Source: Methylophilaceae bacterium LSUCC0665
Lineage (GTDB): Bacteria; Pseudomonadota; Gammaproteobacteria; Burkholderiales; Methylophilaceae
NCBI GenBank assembly: GCA_024919215.1
Contig: CP103437.1
Coordinates: 806,001 to 870,000, forward strand
Direction: 5' to 3'
DNA: 64,000 nucleotides
Shown: positions 1-10,300 of the stretch, piece after piece
Numbering within the stretch: position 1 is the stretch's first letter
Layout of the letters: every line of letters begins with the position of its first letter
Notes under the pieces: generated by a model
What the model was told of the DNA's origin: nothing
Database searches by the model: none
Seen by the model: only the letters and a program-made list of their open reading frames with translations
Position numbers and translations under genes: made by a program

Positions 1-322
1 TACCATCCTCTAAAAATTTTAAAGCATCTTCCATGCTGTCTGGACCTACTTCATACTGATTGTATTCTTCATCCATAAATACATAAGCTGGATCAGCAAA
101 GTAAGAATAGGTAACTTCCTTTTTCTCTAAAATAACTACATCAAATTTATCAGATGCATTAAAAACTGATTCGTTAGCAGATTCGTTGAGTAAGTTCTTT
201 AATTTCATTTTTACTACCGCTGCATTTCGTCCAGATTTGTTGTATTCACATTTCAATGCAACCATTGGATTTCCATCCACCATAATAACGTTCCCTGGTC
301 TAACTTCCTGTGCTGTTTTCAT
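1..322 (-). CDS. efp: Elongation factor P, 3' end outside window (partial)
   Basis: EF-P binds between the ribosomal P and E sites and relieves stalling at consecutive prolines. About 107 N-terminal residues are visible (family about 185-190), covering the KOW-like domain and the start of the first OB domain; the rest lies beyond base 1. The domain I loop reads [17 protein letters not shown], placing Arg at residue 32. That is the residue rhamnosylated by EarP in Pseudomonas and Neisseria, whereas Lys-type EF-P is modified by EpmAB. The start ATG (320-322) has an AAGGAT Shine-Dalgarno at 327-332. earP lies directly upstream on the same strand, so enzyme and substrate are adjacent. Identification is secure. 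Confidence 0.96.
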   Translation of the reverse strand, partial: MKTAQEVRPGNVIMVDGNPMVALKCEYNKSGRNAAVVKMKLKNLLNESANESVFNASDKFDVVILEKKEVTYSYFADPAYVFMDEEYNQYEVGPDSMEDALKFLEDG

Positions 323-348
323 ACCTATCCTTGAAAAAAATTTTGTTG

Positions 349-354
349 ATTATA
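349..354 (-). promoter_or_regulatory. Candidate -10 box for efp
   Basis: Read on the minus strand, the 37-bp gap between earP and efp contains a perfect TATAAT about 27 bases upstream of the efp ATG, followed by an AAGGAT ribosome binding site. No convincing -35 is visible, so this is a possible extra internal promoter that would let efp be made in excess of greB-earP. A TATAAT match alone is weak evidence in AT-rich DNA. Confidence 0.35.
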
Positions 355-359
355 CTAAA

Positions 360-1328
360 TTATTTAATAAATAATGAATAAATTTGACCAATCCCAGTTC
401 CTCTTTTTATAAATTTATCCCTTGCTTCTAAATAAAAATATTTCAGATTTTCAATATTTCCTAATAAATATTGCCAGTGTTCTAAATTTAGACCTTGATT
501 ACTCCACAATAGAAAAATTTCTCTTAACTGTGGTGGCAAGGAAGTAAAGTAATGATCAAGAAAAGCATTTAATTTTTCTATATGAAGATTATTATCTTGA
601 ATGTAAGGTTGCCAAATAAAAGGCGAGCCAGCCAAAATAGTACGGATCAAGCTGTCCTCGCCACGTACAAAGTTTATTAAACTAGCAGATAAAGCTATAT
701 CAAAATCATTAAAGCTCAATAAGTTATTAGCTCTGTTCTTGTTTTTATCAAATCGATCATGCAGTAAACAATCAATTTGCGGAAAATTAGTATTTAAAAC
801 TTTAATTGAAGCATCAATGTTCTCATTAAAATAGCAAAAAAAGTTGATTTGAATTCTATCTTTTCTCTTTTTATTACAAATCAAGCCCATATCATTTAAT
901 GAAAATACTGGAACACCTGAATTTTCGCTAACACCTGGAATATAAAATATTTTTTTATATTTTTTATTAATTGACTCTTTGAGGTGATAGTTATCAACCC
1001 ATTGTTCAGCTGAAAAATACTCATAATTGATTAATAAATTTTTATGCGAGAGTTCAGCTTCATAACATGCCGGTAACTGTGTATCGAAAATAGTAACAAC
1101 ATTTGTATTTGGTATAAAGTTGTTATCCATCTTATCAATATCAAAGATATTAATATTCTCATTAAATAAATTTTTCTCTAATATTTGTTGTGAAAGCTTA
1201 TTAATGGTAAGAAATACATTACTAGAAACGCCATGTTCAATATAAAGACCTTTAGCAAGCCTTAATGGAATTGAAATATCTCCATAGTTATCAATAAACC
1301 TTGAAAATATATCTACTGAGAATGTCAT
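360..1328 (-). CDS. earP: EF-P arginine 32 rhamnosyltransferase EarP
   Basis: EarP is an inverting GT-B glycosyltransferase that moves rhamnose from dTDP-beta-L-rhamnose to Arg32 of EF-P. Residues 13-18 read FIDNYGD-like (Asp14 and Asp18), matching the catalytic Asp loop of the family. Residues 221-226 read VRGEDS, with Glu224 as the conserved C-terminal glutamate; it is followed by the conserved G-PF-W-Y-QD segment. The protein is 322 aa, shorter than the roughly 370-390 aa usual for the family, so peripheral loops are trimmed. Its ATG overlaps the greB stop by 4 bases (ATGA) and efp follows 37 bases downstream, forming a greB-earP-efp unit. Confidence 0.93.
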   Translation of the reverse strand: MTFSVDIFSRFIDNYGDISIPLRLAKGLYIEHGVSSNVFLTINKLSQQILEKNLFNENINIFDIDKMDNNFIPNTNVVTIFDTQLPACYEAELSHKNLLINYEYFSAEQWVDNYHLKESINKKYKKIFYIPGVSENSGVPVFSLNDMGLICNKKRKDRIQINFFCYFNENIDASIKVLNTNFPQIDCLLHDRFDKNKNRANNLLSFNDFDIALSASLINFVRGEDSLIRTILAGSPFIWQPYIQDNNLHIEKLNAFLDHYFTSLPPQLREIFLLWSNQGLNLEHWQYLLGNIENLKYFYLEARDKFIKRGTGIGQIYSLFIK

Positions 1329-1807
1329 CGATAAACAATAGTGATAATTTCTATCTCTATTTGTCCGGATGGGCTTTCAAAAGAAATAATGTCTCCAACT
1401 TGCTTGCCCAGAATAGCTTTAGAAAGTGGAGATAACCAACTTATCTTATTTTCTTTAGGGTCCACTTCAGGAACACCAACAATCTGAATCATGTTAATCT
1501 GACTCGTGTGTAAATTTTCATACTCAACTGATGCTCCAAAAAAAATCTTGTCCTTATTTTCTTGCTCAAGCGGATCAATAATCTTTGAGTCTTCTATAGC
1601 GGTAAGTAAATATTTTACTCGGGAATCAATTTGTCTTAACCTCTTCTTACCATAGATGTAATCGCCATTTTCAGATCGATCTCCATTGCTGGCTGCCCAT
1701 GACACATCTTTCACAACCCTGGGTCGATCGACTTTTAAGAGATAATTTAACTCTTCCCTCAAATGCAAAAAACCATTTTTTGTCAGATAAGATGATTGCT
1801 CGCTCAT
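1325..1807 (-). CDS. greB: Transcription elongation factor GreB
   Basis: GreB enters the secondary channel of RNA polymerase and stimulates cleavage of backtracked RNA. The 160-aa length and the N-terminal coiled coil with acidic tip (Asp43, Glu46 in NGDRSENGDY) are typical. The GreB-type segment ENGDYIYGKKRLRQID separates it from GreA, which has ENAEY at the equivalent point. The C-terminal FKBP-like domain follows from about residue 85. It is first in the greB-earP-efp unit, and its start lies only 27 bases from the divergent AddB-like gene, so the two promoters must overlap each other or the coding sequences. Confidence 0.95.
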   Translation of the reverse strand: MSEQSSYLTKNGFLHLREELNYLLKVDRPRVVKDVSWAASNGDRSENGDYIYGKKRLRQIDSRVKYLLTAIEDSKIIDPLEQENKDKIFFGASVEYENLHTSQINMIQIVGVPEVDPKENKISWLSPLSKAILGKQVGDIISFESPSGQIEIEIITIVYR

Positions 1808-1834
1808 AATATTGTTTTACTATAAAATTCAAAT

Positions 1835-4327
1835 GTGAAAGATAACATAATTACAATTTGTAAAAATGACATTTACTTTAAAAGATTCATCCATTTAAAT
1901 AAATCCATCCACTTTAACACCTTCACCCTTTTTGAATTTATTTCAAATGAATTAAGTAATTATTATCTTTCTTCCAATAAAGTTAGTAAAAAAATAATTA
2001 ATAAATTAGAAGAATATATCATTCTAGAAGAGATTATTACTGATGAAATTGTGGGGTATGGAAATCAATTTCTTCACGATATCGACTCACTCGTATTTTT
2101 TGTCCAGAATGCCATAAAAAATATTCATGAGTACGACATAGATTTTGAGGATGGGTCATTTAATCTATCTGTTGAAAATAAATTTCTATGGTCGGTAATG
2201 GATAGATATAACAAATATTTAAATGAAAATGATCTATTTACATATCACCAAGCAATTAATTTCTTTATTAAAAATATCGAATTTGATAATAAGGTCCAAT
2301 TAATTGGTTTTAACCTCGACACACCTCTGAATCAATTAATTCAGGATAAGTTTAAAACATTAAAGAGTAATTCTTTAAAAAAAGACAATGACGACTATAT
2401 CATTCAGCAATTTGATAATGAGCTCCAAGAATTTAACTGCATAAGTGATGAAATTATTCGCAAACAATTGCAAGGGGAAAAAATTGCAATTGTTTCTGAA
2501 GATGTCAACAAGATTGTAACAACCTTCTATCCAACACTGACAAGCCTGCAAACATACAACAAAGAAGCAAGCGGACAAGAGCCAATTAGGTTAAATGTTG
2601 CTAATCAAACAGCTTTATCACAATCTCCAATCATTCGTAGTATTTTTACTTTTTTTGATTTGCACTTCGGCTATTATGTTTCAGTCGAAAAGATACGCCA
2701 CTTTGTAGTCACCTGCTTTCAAATTGATCTCTTTCTGGTCAGTGATCTGGATCAAAAGATCAAAATGCTTAAAAGGCATGGAGTCAAAAAAATTAACCTA
2801 AAAAAATTTAATGAAATTATTGAATCTACTCCATTAAATAAATCTTGTTTTGAAGAAATAGTTAAATTACAAAGTAATTTAACTATAGCAGATTGGGGAA
2901 CTTGCCTTGCCAAAATATTAGAAAGTAATTTATTTTGGCGTGAGCTAAAAATAAATGATGCATTAGTAGAAGACTTAAGTAGTTTTATTAATCTAATTAA
3001 TAAATTTAACTCGGTTAGAAAACTTAAAATTATTAATTATTTAGAGTTTAAAAAATACCTCAACATTATCCTAAACCAGACACAAAAAAACTTTTTTTTA
3101 TCAAGCAATACAATTGATATCTACTCTCTTGATGATGAAGTTATCTCGCATTATGATACTATATACCTCATAGATTTTATCGATCGAAAAAATCAAAGTA
3201 GTTTAAGAAATCCCTTACTCCCCTTCTATCATCTCAAAAAAATAAATGATTTCAATAAAAGAAAAGTATTTATACAAAATCAATTAAATAAATTGTCAGA
3301 AAAAGGTAATTTATCGATTTCATATTCATTATTGACGGATAATATAGAAAATACCATTGCATCATCTGTTTCATTTAAAGAGGTTGTCAAAAAAAAATAT
3401 TCAAAAGATTATGATTTTCTTCATGAAAATAAGACCCTATCACTAGATAATGACCACACAGGTAAAACATTACCCAAAGAAATTAAAAATATTCGAGGCT
3501 TACTAGAGCGTCTACAAATTTGTCCGCGATGGGCTTTTTATGAAGATGTTCTTCAATGCAAAGACGAGTCAAATCATCTGACGGAAGAATATAGTCCACG
3601 CTTAAGAGGTATTCTAATTCACGAGGCACTTCATACCATCTGGAAAAAGCTTAAAAATTTTAGGAACCTAAATAAAATTGACAATTTAGATGAATTCATA
3701 AGACCTATTCTTGAAATGTGTTTAGAAGCGAAGTATGAATTTTCAATAATGGGTGATTCAGTAAAAAAATTTGAAATTGAAAAATGTACAGCATTAATTC
3801 AAGAGTTGCTTAAAATAGAAAAGAAGAGATTCTCCTTTTCAATTCAAAGTTTGGAGCTAAAAAAACAATTTATTCATGGAGAATATGTATTTGATCTTAT
3901 TAAGGATAGGGTTGATAAGGACGATAAAGGAATTCATATCATTGACTATAAAACAGGTAAATTACCTACGGCAAAGTCCTGGACAGACGTGCCCATTAAA
4001 AATTTTCAGATTCCCTTATATTTTTTATTTTCTGACAGCGATGTCAGTTCATTATTACTTTATGAAATAAATCAAAAGAAAATTGCTATCAAGAGATTTA
4101 CATTTAAGGAAAAAGAACAACAAATGGCTGACGACATCCCTCAACAGTTCATTAATAAAAGTTATATGGATCTTAAGAAAATATGGCTGGATGAGATTAA
4201 CAGTTTGATGCAACTATACAAACAAGGGTATTTTCCTAACTCATTTGATAAAGAGGAAGATCTAACCTATTGTGGTAACAAAATTCTTCTTCGCCTTCCA
4301 GAAAAAAAATACCAATACGAGTTATAA
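1835..4327 (+). CDS. AddB-like PD-(D/E)XK nuclease, probable DNA repair protein
   Basis: The 830-aa protein resembles the betaproteobacterial 'probable DNA repair protein' family related to AddB. The N-terminal and middle parts would be a degenerate helicase-like scaffold and are poorly conserved. The C-terminal nuclease domain has RGILIHEALH (about 590), Asp691 in KDRVD and Asp704-Tyr-Lys706 in IIDYKTG. AddB usually carries four cysteines for an Fe-S cluster (one before the nuclease core, then CxxCx5C). Here I see Cys563 in LQICPRWAFY and only one terminal cysteine, Cys813, so the cluster looks incomplete. The start is GTG. The helicase partner begins 3 bases downstream, which supports a two-subunit end-resection enzyme replacing RecBCD. 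Confidence 0.82.
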   Translation: MKDNIITICKNDIYFKRFIHLNKSIHFNTFTLFEFISNELSNYYLSSNKVSKKIINKLEEYIILEEIITDEIVGYGNQFLHDIDSLVFFVQNAIKNIHEYDIDFEDGSFNLSVENKFLWSVMDRYNKYLNENDLFTYHQAINFFIKNIEFDNKVQLIGFNLDTPLNQLIQDKFKTLKSNSLKKDNDDYIIQQFDNELQEFNCISDEIIRKQLQGEKIAIVSEDVNKIVTTFYPTLTSLQTYNKEASGQEPIRLNVANQTALSQSPIIRSIFTFFDLHFGYYVSVEKIRHFVVTCFQIDLFLVSDLDQKIKMLKRHGVKKINLKKFNEIIESTPLNKSCFEEIVKLQSNLTIADWGTCLAKILESNLFWRELKINDALVEDLSSFINLINKFNSVRKLKIINYLEFKKYLNIILNQTQKNFFLSSNTIDIYSLDDEVISHYDTIYLIDFIDRKNQSSLRNPLLPFYHLKKINDFNKRKVFIQNQLNKLSEKGNLSISYSLLTDNIENTIASSVSFKEVVKKKYSKDYDFLHENKTLSLDNDHTGKTLPKEIKNIRGLLERLQICPRWAFYEDVLQCKDESNHLTEEYSPRLRGILIHEALHTIWKKLKNFRNLNKIDNLDEFIRPILEMCLEAKYEFSIMGDSVKKFEIEKCTALIQELLKIEKKRFSFSIQSLELKKQFIHGEYVFDLIKDRVDKDDKGIHIIDYKTGKLPTAKSWTDVPIKNFQIPLYFLFSDSDVSSLLLYEINQKKIAIKRFTFKEKEQQMADDIPQQFINKSYMDLKKIWLDEINSLMQLYKQGYFPNSFDKEEDLTYCGNKILLRLPEKKYQYEL

Positions 4328-4330
4328 CAA

Positions 4331-7300
4331 ATGAGCAGCGGTGACATTCATAATAGGATTAAGTGTCTTGAATTAAAGTCAATAATTGTTCAAGCCCCAG
4401 CAGGATCTGGCAAAACAGAACTATTGACTCAACGCTTTATAAAGCTCCTTGCTCAGGTCAATTCTCCAAGAGAGATATTAGCTGTAACTTTCACAAATAA
4501 AGCTGCAGCTGAAATGAAAAACCGGATAACGAATTATCTACAAAATAAAACCATACCTATAAATGACATGACAAAAATATTAATTGATCTTTTGCATGAG
4601 GAAATAGAAAAAAGAGGAGTAACTGTCGATGAAATCATCTCAGATTTTAATATCCTAACCATTGATGCACTTAATCAACAAATTATCAATTCCATCCCAC
4701 TGCTGACACAGTATGGTTACCAATCAGTGATTATTGAAGATGCCGCATCCATTCATTCTGAGATCATAAAAGAAATTATTTATGCAGAAAAAAATTCAGA
4801 ATCAATTCATAAGATTCTCTTTATTTTAAATATTGAATTTCCTCAACTCGAAAATTACTTCTTGGAACTCCTAACAAATAGAGATAAATGGATTCACTAT
4901 ATCTTTGATTATGAAAGTAGTAATGAATTTGATAGATATATCAAGCAAGAAGAGGAAAAGTGCTTAACACACTTTCAAAAAGTGTTTAATCTTAACGATT
5001 CAATACACTCGAAGAAAAAGGAATTGCTTCAGTGTATTGACTCGATTTACACCAAACAAAAAAGTATTAGAAAAAATATTAAAGAAGAAGATTTATTCTT
5101 CTTTAATGAAAATTCTGTTAGCAATGTTAGTAAAGACATGGAATGGCCAGATTTTGCATGCTTTGAGAAAGAGTACTATTTTCTAAATATTTCTAATTTG
5201 CATCAGTACGATATCTTGAAGACGCTAGTACCAATTCTCAAAGAAGCCTATGCCAGAATTAAATTGCACTTTAGTCAAAATAAAATTATTGATTTTCCTG
5301 AAATTACTTTACAGGCTCTACTGGCATTAAAAAATGAATCAGGATTTACGGATTTAAATAACTACCTAAACATTAAGTATTCTCATATTCTAGTTGATGA
5401 ATTTCAGGATACCAATAATAATCAATTACAATTATTTAAATATCTTACCCATGGCTGGGGTCCAGAGAATACTTTTTTTTGCGTCGGGGATCCTATGCAG
5501 TCGATTTATCGATTTAGACAATCAGACGTTCGAATATTTTTAGATACTATTAAGAACGGAATTGGAAATGTAAAGTTAAATCATATTATTCTTTCCGTAA
5601 ATAATAGATCTAAAAGTCGCTTAATTCATTGGTTCAACTCACGTTTTTCTAAAATTTTTACAGAACAACATATTGACAACGGTAGCATTCAGTATCAATT
5701 ATGCAACCCTAGAATAGAAGATGATAGTGGCTCATTAAATTTTTTATCATACTCCTCTGAATCATCCTCAAAACCTTCAGACCTGGAAGCTGAATTAATC
5801 TGCCAACAGATATTAGCAAGTCAACATGAGTCTATAGCGGTAATTGCAAGGTCACGGAATCATCTAAAGCCAATTGTTTCATATATAAAAAAAAATTATG
5901 CAAAACAGATTCCAATTAATGCGATCGAACTTGAATCATTAATTAACCACCAATGTGTACAAGATATTCTTGCATTAACATTAGCTATACTTGATTTTAG
6001 CGACCGAACCCATTGGATAGCAACAATCCAGTCACCCTTATGTGGGCTAACAATCAAAGATCTCAATATCTTATTTGCTAATGAAGATGACAATATATGG
6101 AAACTGATTAATTCTGAAAAAGTTAAAGAATTAAATATTGAGAGTCAAAAAAGAATTAAGAATTTAATTAAGCTAATTAAAATTCATTATTCGTCAATGC
6201 ACATGGCTAAGTGGAGTGAAATTATTAGATCATTGTGGATAGACTTAGCAGGAATTAAATCTTTATACATAAAAGAGGACATCGAATACATAGACTACTA
6301 TTTACGAATCCTACAAAAATTTGATTCGAATGAAATAGATAAAGAAATTTTAATTAATACCGTTACTGAAACTATGGTATCCGATGTAAATAGTAATAAA
6401 AAGGCTGTTTCGTTTTTAACTATCCACAAATCAAAGGGGTTAGAATTTGATCATGTCATTATTCCAGGGATAGATAAATCTACCCGACCAAACATTCCTT
6501 CATTGATTAATTTTGATCACATAGATGGTGCTAATAAAAGTATCTCATCAATCAAAATCAATAATGATGAAATCTACTCACTACACGGTTACCATGAACA
6601 AAAAAATAAAATTAAAGAATATAATGAATTAAAAAGATTACTTTATGTTGCAGTTACCCGGGCTATCAATCAGCTAGACCTTGTAGCTGAAATAAATCCA
6701 AACAATCAAACCATTAAGAAAAATACTTTCTTATATTTTCTTTGGGATGACTTTTATACCACAAACCCTCAAAGCACTGATGTTGAGAAGCCTTCAAATA
6801 GATATGAAAAATTTTCACCAAAATTATTTAAAATTCCTCTTACGGAGTATATCAATGACAAGAAGGAAGGCCTTGTAGAGTTTTCCCCGATTTCATTGAA
6901 AGAGAACCTCAACATTGAGACCGAAGAAATCTATGTGGGTATCATCGTTCATAAATATCTCGAGTTGGTACATAAAAATTTTGATATAAATCATCATGAT
7001 CAATTTGTAGAAAAAATGCTGAATACTTTAAATATTGACAAATCTCTTAATCTCAAAGAGATCGCTAATGAGTCTATGATTTGTATTAACAATATCCATC
7101 AAACTGAATCTGGACGAAAGATATTAAAAAAATATGATAACGATCAATGTGAACTCAAGATTTCAATTCCAAATAAAGATCAAACTAACTATCGCGTGGA
7201 TAGGACGTTTATCAACAATAATGAACGTTGGATTATTGACTATAAATACCATAAAGAGAAAGACAACCTGAACACACTAGCGCTCAATTACAAGAATCAA

Positions 7301-7387
7301 TTGGATCGATATGCATCCTTTTTCAATGATCATAAGGTAAGACAATTCATTTATTTCTTGAAACAAGGTGAGTTAATTGAGATTTAA
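4331..7387 (+). CDS. AddA-like UvrD/Rep-type helicase-nuclease
   Basis: This 1018-aa SF1A helicase should unwind and trim DNA ends for recombination with the preceding AddB-like subunit. Motifs in order: Walker A AGSGKT (residues 24-29), Ia TFTNKAAAEM, II LVDEFQDT, III VGDPMQSIYRFRQ, V TIHKSKGLEF, VI LLYVAVTRA. A C-terminal RecB-type nuclease follows: GIIVHKYLELVH, then YRVDRTF and Asp970-Tyr-Lys972 (IIDYKYH). Both helicase and nuclease centres look intact. RecB of a RecBCD complex is an alternative name, but the AddB-like neighbour and lack of recC/recD argue against it. The stop codon TAA shares the palindrome TTAA with the stop of convergent mfd. Confidence 0.88.
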   Translation: MSSGDIHNRIKCLELKSIIVQAPAGSGKTELLTQRFIKLLAQVNSPREILAVTFTNKAAAEMKNRITNYLQNKTIPINDMTKILIDLLHEEIEKRGVTVDEIISDFNILTIDALNQQIINSIPLLTQYGYQSVIIEDAASIHSEIIKEIIYAEKNSESIHKILFILNIEFPQLENYFLELLTNRDKWIHYIFDYESSNEFDRYIKQEEEKCLTHFQKVFNLNDSIHSKKKELLQCIDSIYTKQKSIRKNIKEEDLFFFNENSVSNVSKDMEWPDFACFEKEYYFLNISNLHQYDILKTLVPILKEAYARIKLHFSQNKIIDFPEITLQALLALKNESGFTDLNNYLNIKYSHILVDEFQDTNNNQLQLFKYLTHGWGPENTFFCVGDPMQSIYRFRQSDVRIFLDTIKNGIGNVKLNHIILSVNNRSKSRLIHWFNSRFSKIFTEQHIDNGSIQYQLCNPRIEDDSGSLNFLSYSSESSSKPSDLEAELICQQILASQHESIAVIARSRNHLKPIVSYIKKNYAKQIPINAIELESLINHQCVQDILALTLAILDFSDRTHWIATIQSPLCGLTIKDLNILFANEDDNIWKLINSEKVKELNIESQKRIKNLIKLIKIHYSSMHMAKWSEIIRSLWIDLAGIKSLYIKEDIEYIDYYLRILQKFDSNEIDKEILINTVTETMVSDVNSNKKAVSFLTIHKSKGLEFDHVIIPGIDKSTRPNIPSLINFDHIDGANKSISSIKINNDEIYSLHGYHEQKNKIKEYNELKRLLYVAVTRAINQLDLVAEINPNNQTIKKNTFLYFLWDDFYTTNPQSTDVEKPSNRYEKFSPKLFKIPLTEYINDKKEGLVEFSPISLKENLNIETEEIYVGIIVHKYLELVHKNFDINHHDQFVEKMLNTLNIDKSLNLKEIANESMICINNIHQTESGRKILKKYDNDQCELKISIPNKDQTNYRVDRTFINNNERWIIDYKYHKEKDNLNTLALNYKNQLDRYASFFNDHKVRQFIYFLKQGELIEI

Positions 7388-10300
7388 TCTTTAAGATCAA
7401 CTACAAGGGATTTAATCTTATTCAACTTGTCTAGTGGACGCTCAAAATCACCTGCTAAAGTAATTCTATTCGGACCATCAAGCTTAATGTGTTTGTTCGA
7501 CTGAACTAGATCAATGATCTTTAATGGATCAATGTTATTCTTTTCCCTAAAATTCAAACTAATAGTTTTCTTTCCAGCATCAATTTTAGTCACGTCTATA
7601 TCTTTGGTTATTATACGGATGTGATGAATTATAAATAAATTTTCAGTCTGCTCAGGAGCAACTCCAAAACGATCAATAAGCTCCTCCTGTATCATTTGTA
7701 AATCATCTAATGACTCACATGATGATAATCTCTTATAGATCACAAGCCGTTCATTTGGGTCACCGCAATATTGATTTGTCAGTATCGCTGGGGCATGAAT
7801 ATTAATTTCATTGTTTTCGTTATAGTCAGCATTAATATCAAGAGTCTCATTATTTTTTAGGTGTGCAACAGCTCGGTTCAGCATTTTTAAATACATTGAA
7901 AATCCAATTTCATGGATTTCTCCACTTTGTTGGTCTCCCAATATCTCTCCAGCACCACGAATCTCAAGATCATGCATCGCCAAGAAATAGCCAGAGCCTA
8001 AATCTTCAAGATACTGAATAGCTTCCAATCTTTTTTTAGCTTTACTTGTAAGACTTCGATTTTCATCAATTAATAAGTATGCAAACGCTTGATGATGGGA
8101 GCGTCCAACACGACCCCTTAATTGGTGTAATTGAGATAACCCAAAGCGGTCTGCATTATTAATAATAATAGTATTTGAGGTTGGTATATCGATACCCGTT
8201 TCAATAATCGTTGTGCAAAGCAACAAATTAAATCTTTGTTGATGGAAATCTTTCATAACTTGTTCAAGCTCTTTTTCTTTCATCTGGCCATGAGCAATTG
8301 CTACCTTTGCGTCAGGCATAATTTTTGTTAATTTTTCATTGATTGCATAGATAGAACTAACATCATTATGTAAAAAGTAAGCTTGCCCTCCGCGATTAAA
8401 TTCCCTTGTGAGGGCTTCCTTTATTATCCCTTCTGAAAAATTCTTTACCATGGTCTTAATTGACAATCTTTTTTGCGGAGGTGTAGAGATAATTGAAAAA
8501 TCTCGTAACCCTTCTAACGACATGGAAAGAGTTCGTGGTATGGGTGTAGCAGTTAAAGCCAGGAAGTCCGTATTTGTTTTAAACTTCTTGAGCATTTCCT
8601 TTTGACGAACGCCAAAACGATGCTCTTCATCGACAATAATAAGGCCAATATTGTCTATTTTTATATCTTTTTGCAATAAACGGTGAGTGCCGATGACAAT
8701 ATCTACTTTTCCATTGGCTAGTTTTTCTAGGACATCATTTTGCTGCTTATTGCTTTTGAACCTTGATATTTCCTCAATCTCCACAGGGAATGAGCTAAAT
8801 CGATCAACGAAATTATTATAGTGTTGACTGGCAAGCAAGGTTGTAGGTACTAATATTATTACCTGACGGTTATTCATGATAGAGATAAACGCTGCTCGCA
8901 TTGCTACCTCAGTTTTACCAAAACCAACATCGCCACAGATAAGCCGATCCATTGGTCTGGCAGACTCCATATCTTTGATTACAGACTCAATTGCCTGCAT
9001 TTGATCTGGAGTCTCCTCAAAGGGAAATTCATTCGCAAATTTCTGATATTCAAACAAGTCAATTTTTGACACCAATCCCTTCTTCTTTTCTCTTAAAGCA
9101 TATAGATTTAAAAGTTCTGCTGCTGTGTCATAAACTTGTTTTAACGCCTTTCTTTTTTCTTTTTCCCATTGCCCTGATCCTAATTTATGTAATGGTGCCG
9201 ACTCGATAGGTCCACCTGTATATCTAGAAATAGAGTTTAATTGGGTAACGGGGACATACAACTTGTCGTCTTTTTCATAAGTTAACAATAAAAATTCATT
9301 TATTGAGCCTAGCATATCCAGTTGGACCAAACCTTGATATCTTCCAACTCCATGGTTCTCATGAACAACAGGATCACCAACTGATATCTCCGAAAGGTCT
9401 TTAATTACAACCTCGGCGTTATAATCCTTGCTTTTATATTTTGATTTTTCTTGATGAATGAAATCAGGAAATAAATCATACTCGGTGAATACTTCAAAAG
9501 TATCATTAGAAAATCCTTCTTTCAAGGGAGATTGAATAAGCTGATGCTCAATTACTGGATCTAATAAATTAATACTTTCAGATCTCTTTAGATTTAGGTC
9601 ACACGCAGTGAGCATCTTATGGATTGTTTCTCTTCGACCTAAACTCTCTGCTGAAATGATGATTTTTTTGGGACATTGGTTAATGTAATCCGCTATATTT
9701 TTATAACCGTCCTTATAATCGATAGTAATTTTAGGCAGCGGATTGTCTTTTACCTCAAAATTAAGATTTTTAAAACGTTTTAAGTCTTGATGAAATTTTA
9801 TAGAATCCATCATGATCTCTTCTGGATTCAATATTGGTCGCTCAATGTCATAAGCATACATTTTGAATCTTGTTTGAGCATCTAGCCAATAGTGTTCTAT
9901 GCTAGATGATAATTTAAAAGGGACATCGATTAATGTTCCATCTGGAAGATAATCAAAAATTGTATTGGTCTCTTGAAAAAAAATCGGCAAGTACCACTCC
10001 ATACCAGCAAAGGGGATCTTATTTGATACGTTTGTATAAATTGGAGACTTACTTGGATCACCAGTAAATCTTTCGCGATAATTTTTTCTGAAGGTCTCAA
10101 TAGATAGTTCAGTAAGCGGACATTCTCGTGCTGGTAATATCTCTATTTTATTTGTTGGATAAATACTTTTTTGTGTTTCAACATCAAAGGTTTTTATACT
10201 TTCTATTTCAGTATCAAAAAAATCAATCCTGTATGGAATTGTTGAACCCATAGGAAATAAATCAATCAACCCTCCCCTTACTGCAAATTCTCCTGGATGA

